A DNA stretch of 64,000 bases from Pseudomonas grandcourensis (GTDB taxonomy: Bacteria > Pseudomonadota > Gammaproteobacteria > Pseudomonadales > Pseudomonadaceae): the NCBI RefSeq assembly GCF_039909015.1, contig NZ_CP150919.1:2704501-2768500 (forward strand), written 5' to 3'. Each line of letters starts with the position of its first letter. Positions within the stretch are counted from its first letter, which is position 1. Shown in pieces: positions 59,635 through 64,000 of the stretch. Made by a program: the position numbers and the translations under genes. The notes below the pieces were generated by a model. The model was not told the origin of the DNA and did no database searches. It saw nothing but the letters and a program-made list of their open reading frames with translations.

Positions 59635-60608
59635 CCGTCCTGGTCACCGGTGCGGCCGGTTTCATCGGTTTTCATACGGTCCAGCGCTTGTGCCGCGAGG
59701 GTCAGGAGGTCGTCGGTATCGACAACCTCAACGACTACTACGACGTGGAACTCAAGCAGGCACGCCTCAAGGTGCTGGAGACTCTGCCGGGTTTTCGTTT
59801 CCGGAAAATGGACATCGTCGACAAACCGGCCCTGATCAGCCTGTTTCGAGAACACGCTTTTACCGAGGTGGTGCACCTGGCTGCTCAAGCCGGGGTGCGT
59901 TACTCGCTGGACAACCCGGATGTTTATGGGCAATCGAACCTGGTGGGTTTCCTCAATGTGCTCGAAGCCTGTCGGCACCACCGCCCCGAGCATCTGATCT
60001 ACGCCTCGAGCAGCTCGGTGTACGGCACCAACAGCAAGATGCCGTTCTGTGTCGAAGACCCTGTCGAACATCCCATCTCGTTGTACGCCGCCAGCAAGCG
60101 CGCCAATGAACTGCTGGCTGAAAGTTACTGCCACCTGTATGGCCTGAAAGCCAGTGGCCTGCGCTTTTTCACCGTTTACGGCCCGTGGGGTCGCCCGGAC
60201 ATGGCGCTGTTCAAGTTCACCGACGCCATCCTCAAAGGCCTGCCCATCGACATTTACAACCAGGGGCAGATGTCCCGCGACTTCACCTATGTCGACGACA
60301 TTGTCGAAGGTATCGCCCGACTGCGCCCAAGGCCTCCGGTGCCGGAAGGCTCTGCCGCCGGGGTCAACCGGCTCTTCAACATCGGTCGCGGCATGCCGGT
60401 GGCGTTGCTGGATTTCGTCGAGTGCCTGGAATCAGCCCTGGACCTGGAGGCCCGGCGCAACTATATGCCGATGCAGGCCGGTGATGTGGTCAAGACCTGG
60501 GCCGATGTCTCGGCACTGGCCGAGTGGGTGGGTTTCAGCCCGCAGGTGACGCTGGAAACCGGCGTAAGAGAATTTGTGAAGTGGTATCGGCAGTTCTATC
60601 GGATTTGA
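59631..60608 (+). CDS. UDP-glucuronate 4-epimerase
   Basis: A 325-residue SDR-type epimerase. The Rossmann motif is GAAGFIGF (residues 7-14). VHLAAQAGVRYSLDNPDVYGQSNLVGF, YASSSSVYGTNSKMPF, LYAASKRANELLAESYCHLYG and LRFFTVYGPWGRPDMA are the marks of the CapI/LpsL UDP-GlcA 4-epimerase group, with the catalytic Tyr-x3-Lys in YAASK. It should make UDP-galacturonate. It is the first full gene of the four-gene glycan operon; 49 bases separate it from the GT2 gene. Confidence 0.9.
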   Translation: MTVLVTGAAGFIGFHTVQRLCREGQEVVGIDNLNDYYDVELKQARLKVLETLPGFRFRKMDIVDKPALISLFREHAFTEVVHLAAQAGVRYSLDNPDVYGQSNLVGFLNVLEACRHHRPEHLIYASSSSVYGTNSKMPFCVEDPVEHPISLYAASKRANELLAESYCHLYGLKASGLRFFTVYGPWGRPDMALFKFTDAILKGLPIDIYNQGQMSRDFTYVDDIVEGIARLRPRPPVPEGSAAGVNRLFNIGRGMPVALLDFVECLESALDLEARRNYMPMQAGDVVKTWADVSALAEWVGFSPQVTLETGVREFVKWYRQFYRI

Positions 60609-60657
60609 AGCGTTCGCCTCCGATCTCGAAAAAATCAAAAAAGGCGAGAGAGACCCC

Positions 60658-61398
60658 ATGAGCCAAGACATTTTTGTATCCGTACTGATTCCCGCCAAGA
60701 ACGAATCAAACAACCTCAAGCCGCTGCTTGAGGAAATCCGCGTGGCACTGGCCGATGAGTCTTACGAAATCATTGTGGTCGACGATGGCAGCACCGATTC
60801 GACCCTGCAGGAACTGCGGCAGATTCGCCAAAACGGCTTGAGCACCTTGCGTATCCTGCATCACGAGCGGTCGCTGGGGCAGAGCACTTCGTTGTACCAC
60901 GCGGCCCGCGAGGCCCGCGGGCAGTGGCTGGCGACTCTCGATGGCGACGGCCAGAACGACCCGGCGGACATTCCCGGCATGCTCGCGCTGGTGCGCGGCG
61001 AACCGGGCAAGATCGACGTGCAACTGGTGGCCGGGCACCGGGTCAATCGCCGCGACACCGCGAGCAAACGTTATGCCTCGCGGTTCGCCAACAACCTGCG
61101 CCGTCGCCTGCTCAAGGACGCCACCCCGGACACCGGCTGCGGCCTGAAGCTGATCGAGCGCGCGGCGTTCTTGCGCCTGCCGTACTTCGACCACATGCAT
61201 CGCTATATTCCGGCGCTGATCCAGCGTCATAACGGGCGCATGATCGTGCACCCGGTCAACCACCGTCCGCGCACGGCCGGGGTCTCGAAATATGGCAACC
61301 TCGACCGCGCGCTGGTGGGCATTCTTGACCTGATCGGCGTCTGGTGGCTGATCAAACGCACGCGCCTGAACACCCAGGCCCAGGAGCTCGAAGGATGA
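60658..61398 (+). CDS. Family 2 glycosyltransferase (polyprenyl-phosphate sugar synthase)
   Basis: A 246-residue GT2 of the dolichol-phosphate mannosyltransferase/ArnC type. VLIPAKNESNNLKPLLEEI, EIIVVDDGSTDSTLQEL, LDGDGQNDPADIPGM and the TGCGLKLIERAAF segment are typical. There are no strong membrane spans at the C-terminus, unlike ArnC, so it may rely on the next protein for anchoring. In this setting it probably loads a sugar from UDP onto undecaprenyl phosphate. Its stop overlaps the start of the LAB_N gene (ATGA). Confidence 0.9.
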   Translation: MSQDIFVSVLIPAKNESNNLKPLLEEIRVALADESYEIIVVDDGSTDSTLQELRQIRQNGLSTLRILHHERSLGQSTSLYHAAREARGQWLATLDGDGQNDPADIPGMLALVRGEPGKIDVQLVAGHRVNRRDTASKRYASRFANNLRRRLLKDATPDTGCGLKLIERAAFLRLPYFDHMHRYIPALIQRHNGRMIVHPVNHRPRTAGVSKYGNLDRALVGILDLIGVWWLIKRTRLNTQAQELEG

Positions 61399-61673
61399 CT
61401 CTGACCCGTGAAACCCTGTGGCTGGTGGTCGGCTTTGCGGGACAGGTTGCCTTTACCGGGCGGTTTGTCCTGCAGTGGTTGTACAGCGAGTACAAGAAAC
61501 GCAGCGTGATCCCGACCAACTTCTGGTACCTGAGCATCGTAGGCAGCACCTTGTTGCTCGCCTACGCCATTTACCGTCAGGACCCGGTGTTCATCGTCGG
61601 GCAGGCGTTTGGCTCCATCGTCTATTTCCGCAACCTGCAATTGATTGCCAAAAGCAGAAGCGTGAAGGAATAA
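61395..61673 (+). CDS. Lipid A biosynthesis N-terminal (LAB_N) domain protein
   Basis: A 92-residue membrane protein with three hydrophobic segments and the LAB_N pattern (LVVGFAGQVAFTGRFVLQWLYSEYKKRSVIPTNFWYLSIVGSTLLLAYAIYRQDPVFIVGQAFGSIVYFRNLQLI, spread over the chain). Such proteins occur beside GT2 and GT83 genes and may act in flipping or anchoring the lipid-linked sugar; this is not proven. It starts within the GT2 stop (ATGA) and ends 2 bases before the next gene. Confidence 0.9.
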   Translation: MTLTRETLWLVVGFAGQVAFTGRFVLQWLYSEYKKRSVIPTNFWYLSIVGSTLLLAYAIYRQDPVFIVGQAFGSIVYFRNLQLIAKSRSVKE

Positions 61674-61675
61674 CC

Positions 61676-63226
61676 ATGCGTAGATCGTTGTCGCCCAGGG
61701 TCGAATGCCTGGGCCTGATGCTGCTTGCCCTGTTGCTGATCGGCGCGGGCATGGGCCTGCGTCAGGCGCAGAATGTGGATGAGGAGCGTTTCCTCGGCGT
61801 CGCGCTGGAGATGCTGCAAAACGGCTCGTGGCTGATCCCGCACCGGGCCGCCGAGATCTACGGCGACAAGCCGCCGATTTTCATGTGGACGGTGGCGTTC
61901 TTCACCTGGCTGACCGGCAAACCCAACATCGCCCTGTATATCCCGGGGCTGTTTTCGGCGGTGACGGTCACGGCGATGGTCTATGACCTGGGCCGGCGCC
62001 TGTGGACCCAGCGTATCGGGCGCAATGCCGCGTTGTTGTACCTGGCGACCTACCAGACCTACAGCATTTTGCGCACCGGTCAGATCGACAGCTTCCTGAT
62101 TCTGTTCACCTCCCTGGGCCTGTACGGCCTGGCGCGGCACCTGCTGCTCGGCCCTGCGTGGCGCTGGTTCTACGCGGGCTGTGCGGCCATGGGCATTGGC
62201 GTGATCACCAAGGGCGTGGGTTTCCTACCGGCGCTGTTGCTGATTCCTTATGCCTATGCAGTGCGCAAAGGCTGGCCCGGCGTGGTGGCCATGCCCGGTG
62301 AGGCACGCAAGTGGTTGCTCGGGTTAGCAGTGATGCTCGCGGCGATCGCGATCTGGCTGCTGCCCCTGGCCTTGTCCATCATCGTCAATGGCAACGCCGA
62401 CGAAGTAGCCTATGCGCGGGAGATCCTGCTGCATCAGACGGCGGGCCGTTATGCCGCCGCGTGGCATCACCGCGAACCGTTCTGGTACTTCTTCACCAAC
62501 GTGATTCCGCAGTACTGGCTGCCGTTGGTGCTGGTGCTGCCATGGCTGGTGCCCGCCTGGCGCCGGCAGTTGCAAAAACGTGACGGCCGGGTCCTGGTAT
62601 TGCTCGGTTGGGTGGTGCTGGTGGTGCTGTTTTTCTGCATCAGCACGGGCAAGCGCAAGTTGTACATCTACCCGGCGCTGCCCGGGCTGGTGCTGGTCGC
62701 CGCACCGTTGATCCCGTGGCTGCTCAAGCGCTGGTTCAAACGGCACCCGCGTTTGCGCCGGGTGTTCCCGGCACTGGTGGCAACCTGGTTCGCGTTGTGG
62801 TTCGCCCGTGGTTTCATCGAACCGCTCAAGGAAGGCACCAACATCGATCAGGTGCTCATGATCCAGGCGGCATCCATGACCCAGGGCGCCGATCTGGTGC
62901 TGGTCAACTGGGAGGAGGGACACTGGTTGTTCGCCCGGCAGCCGATCGTGCATTTCGGCATGGACAATTCGACCATCGAAAAGGCCGCGCTTTACTTGCG
63001 TGAACACCCCAAGGCCTACGCTTTGGTGCCGGATGACGTGCTCAACCAGTGCTTCAAGCCCGAAGCGGCCCATGAACTGGGCGAAAACTCCCGGGCGAAC
63101 TGGTCGATCGTGGGCGCGGACGCCGACAACGGCAAATGCCTGCCGCAAGAGGCCGGCAAAGCTTATCGGTTCACCTGGAATGACCCGCACATGCCGGCGG
63201 CACCTGCGCAGGTGGCTAATCCCTGA
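61676..63226 (+). CDS. ArnT-like (GT83) lipid A/glycan glycosyltransferase
   Basis: A 516-residue inner membrane protein with about 11-12 spans and a soluble C-terminal part (residues about 390-516). NVDEERFLGVALEMLQNGSW and EIYGDKPPIFMW correspond to the catalytic periplasmic loop of ArnT/PMT enzymes (Asp-Glu and Lys-Pro-Pro). It transfers a sugar from undecaprenyl phosphate to lipid A or another acceptor on the periplasmic side. AAGGAA precedes ATG 61676. With an upstream UDP-GlcA epimerase, GalA is a likely sugar, rather than aminoarabinose, since no arn synthesis genes are present here. Confidence 0.9.
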   Translation: MRRSLSPRVECLGLMLLALLLIGAGMGLRQAQNVDEERFLGVALEMLQNGSWLIPHRAAEIYGDKPPIFMWTVAFFTWLTGKPNIALYIPGLFSAVTVTAMVYDLGRRLWTQRIGRNAALLYLATYQTYSILRTGQIDSFLILFTSLGLYGLARHLLLGPAWRWFYAGCAAMGIGVITKGVGFLPALLLIPYAYAVRKGWPGVVAMPGEARKWLLGLAVMLAAIAIWLLPLALSIIVNGNADEVAYAREILLHQTAGRYAAAWHHREPFWYFFTNVIPQYWLPLVLVLPWLVPAWRRQLQKRDGRVLVLLGWVVLVVLFFCISTGKRKLYIYPALPGLVLVAAPLIPWLLKRWFKRHPRLRRVFPALVATWFALWFARGFIEPLKEGTNIDQVLMIQAASMTQGADLVLVNWEEGHWLFARQPIVHFGMDNSTIEKAALYLREHPKAYALVPDDVLNQCFKPEAAHELGENSRANWSIVGADADNGKCLPQEAGKAYRFTWNDPHMPAAPAQVANP

Positions 63227-63230
63227 GGGC

Positions 63231-63264
63231 AAAAAAAGGGCCGCTTGAATAAGCGGCCCTTTTT
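63231..63264. terminator. Bidirectional terminator
   Basis: Seven A, GGGCCGCTT, loop GAAT, AAGCGGCCC, five T: a 9-bp perfect stem between the convergent glycosyltransferase and alcohol dehydrogenase genes. Confidence 0.9.
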
Positions 63265-63280
63265 CTTCGTTCGTCGCCTG

Positions 63281-64000
63281 TCACTGACTGGCGTCCAGCA
63301 CCACGCGGTAGCGTGCCTTGCCACTGCGCAAATGATCGATGGCCTCGTTAATCCGGCTCATGGGGAACATCTCGACCTGCGGCACGATCTGGTGGCGTGC
63401 GCAGAACTCCAGCATGGTCGCGGTGTTGGCGGGCGAGCCGACGGGTGAGGCGGACATGGTTTTTTGCTGGGGAATCAGCTCGAACACATGCATGGGAATG
63501 GCATCAGGCACGACGCCGACAAAGTGCAGGCGACCCTTGCCGCGCAGGGTGGCGAGCATGGCGCTCCAGTCGAGGTTGGCGTTGGCGGTGACCAGGAGAA
63601 AGTCCAGGGTGCCGGCAATGGCATTGAGCGCATTGGTATCGGTCGAGGCGACCACCTTGTGCGCGCCCAGGCGCCTGGCTTCGTCCTGCTTGCTCAGCGA
63701 TGAGGTGAACGCCGTGACTTCGCAGCCCCAGGCGTTGAGGAAGCGCAGCGCCAGGTGACCGAGACCGCCGATGCCCACCACGCCGACCCGGTCGGTGGGC
63801 TTGATGCCGAATTCCACCAGTGGGTTGAACACGGTCGAACCTGCACAGAACAACGGCCCGGCCATCGCCGGATCGAGCCCGGCGGGGATCGGCAAGGCCC
63901 AGGCCCAGTGCGAGCGAATGCGGTCGGCAAAGCCGCCGTTGCTGCCGATGATGGTCGGCTGCACGGTGCGACACAGGTTATGGGAGCCTTCGATGCACGA
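63281..64000 (-). CDS. Zinc-type NAD(P)-dependent alcohol dehydrogenase, C-terminal part
   Basis: A medium-chain dehydrogenase cut by the window's right edge; about 239 C-terminal residues are visible. GVVGIGGLGHLALRFLNAWG is the nucleotide-binding motif, and LPIPAGLDPAMAGPLFCAGSTVFNPL the usual text before it, with the zinc Cys region starting off the edge. It resembles the YahK/CAD group that reduces aldehydes with NADPH. ALDH/alcohol substrate unknown. Confidence 0.88.
   Translation of the reverse strand, partial: SCIEGSHNLCRTVQPTIIGSNGGFADRIRSHWAWALPIPAGLDPAMAGPLFCAGSTVFNPLVEFGIKPTDRVGVVGIGGLGHLALRFLNAWGCEVTAFTSSLSKQDEARRLGAHKVVASTDTNALNAIAGTLDFLLVTANANLDWSAMLATLRGKGRLHFVGVVPDAIPMHVFELIPQQKTMSASPVGSPANTATMLEFCARHQIVPQVEMFPMSRINEAIDHLRSGKARYRVVLDASQ

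Noticed and set aside
1..64000. CRISPR array, prophage, IS element or tRNA gene
   Set aside because: I saw no regularly spaced repeats, transposase, integrase, phage structural gene or tRNA-like cloverleaf; the repeats present are REP palindromes.

Overview
The window is a 64-kb piece of a GC-rich gammaproteobacterial chromosome, almost certainly Pseudomonas of the fluorescens group. The evidence is an OprD-type porin, a glcDEFG glycolate oxidase operon, an LsfA-type peroxiredoxin, a DUF3077/DUF6124 gene, a putrescine pathway of the Puu/Pau type with a Pot transporter, and many REP palindromes built on GCGAGCAAGCTCGCTCCCAC. No rRNA, tRNA, CRISPR, insertion sequence, integrase or phage gene is visible. 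Apart from one AT-richer patch (about 31.9-33.5 kb) the base composition looks even.

Layout. 0-9.4 kb: porin end, small Moco-domain protein, DUF899 protein, a regulator with two winged helices plus a beta-propeller protein, a promoter-to-terminator unit that looks like an unidentified small RNA (about 4.41-4.66 kb), a secreted CAP protein, a SufR-like Cys-rich regulator with a periplasmic partner, an alpha/beta hydrolase and a Tat-exported aldo/keto reductase. 9.5-17.4 kb: lsfA, then the glycolate block (LctP-family permease, glcD-glcE-glcF-glcG, Tat-type dienelactone hydrolase). 17.6-20.8 kb: small unknown genes, including a 30-codon gene overlapping an 86-codon gene, a lipoprotein, a DUF1428 protein and thpR. 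21-31.9 kb: polyamine region. The operon puuD-potG-potH-potI-potF faces puuA-puuC-puuB-puuR, so import and gamma-glutamyl catabolism of putrescine are both encoded. 31.9-38.7 kb: hexapeptide acyltransferase, YecR-like lipoprotein, DUF3077 gene with a structured leader, Cif-like epoxide hydrolase, CigR-like and Gly-rich exported proteins, and a tyrosine phosphatase fused to an autotransporter barrel.

38.7-47.1 kb: a probable catabolic cluster of unknown substrate, with an AraC regulator, a lipoprotein, DUF1329, GFA, MFS, a flavin reductase with a C-terminal MarR-like domain, an SsuD-like monooxygenase, and a divergent LysR regulator. 47.1-54.6 kb: SulP transporter with PPK2, ornithine decarboxylase speC, a DeoR regulator and a second PuuB-like oxidase. 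54.6-59.4 kb: two tiny overlapping ORFs, chrA, moaE-moaD, a small membrane protein, a second CAP protein and a SleB-like hydrolase. 59.5-63.2 kb: a four-gene glycan operon (UDP-glucuronate 4-epimerase, GT2, LAB_N protein, ArnT-like transferase) preceded by an overlapping 23-codon leader ORF. Its composition suggests galacturonic acid decoration of LPS through a polyprenyl-phosphate sugar. The window ends inside a zinc alcohol dehydrogenase.

The parts most worth following up are the phosphatase-autotransporter fusion, the monooxygenase cluster with its substrate-sensing reductase, the putative GalA operon and its leader ORF, the orphan structured RNA near 4.5 kb, and the small coupled ORFs. 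All functions are read from sequence by eye; no database search was run.
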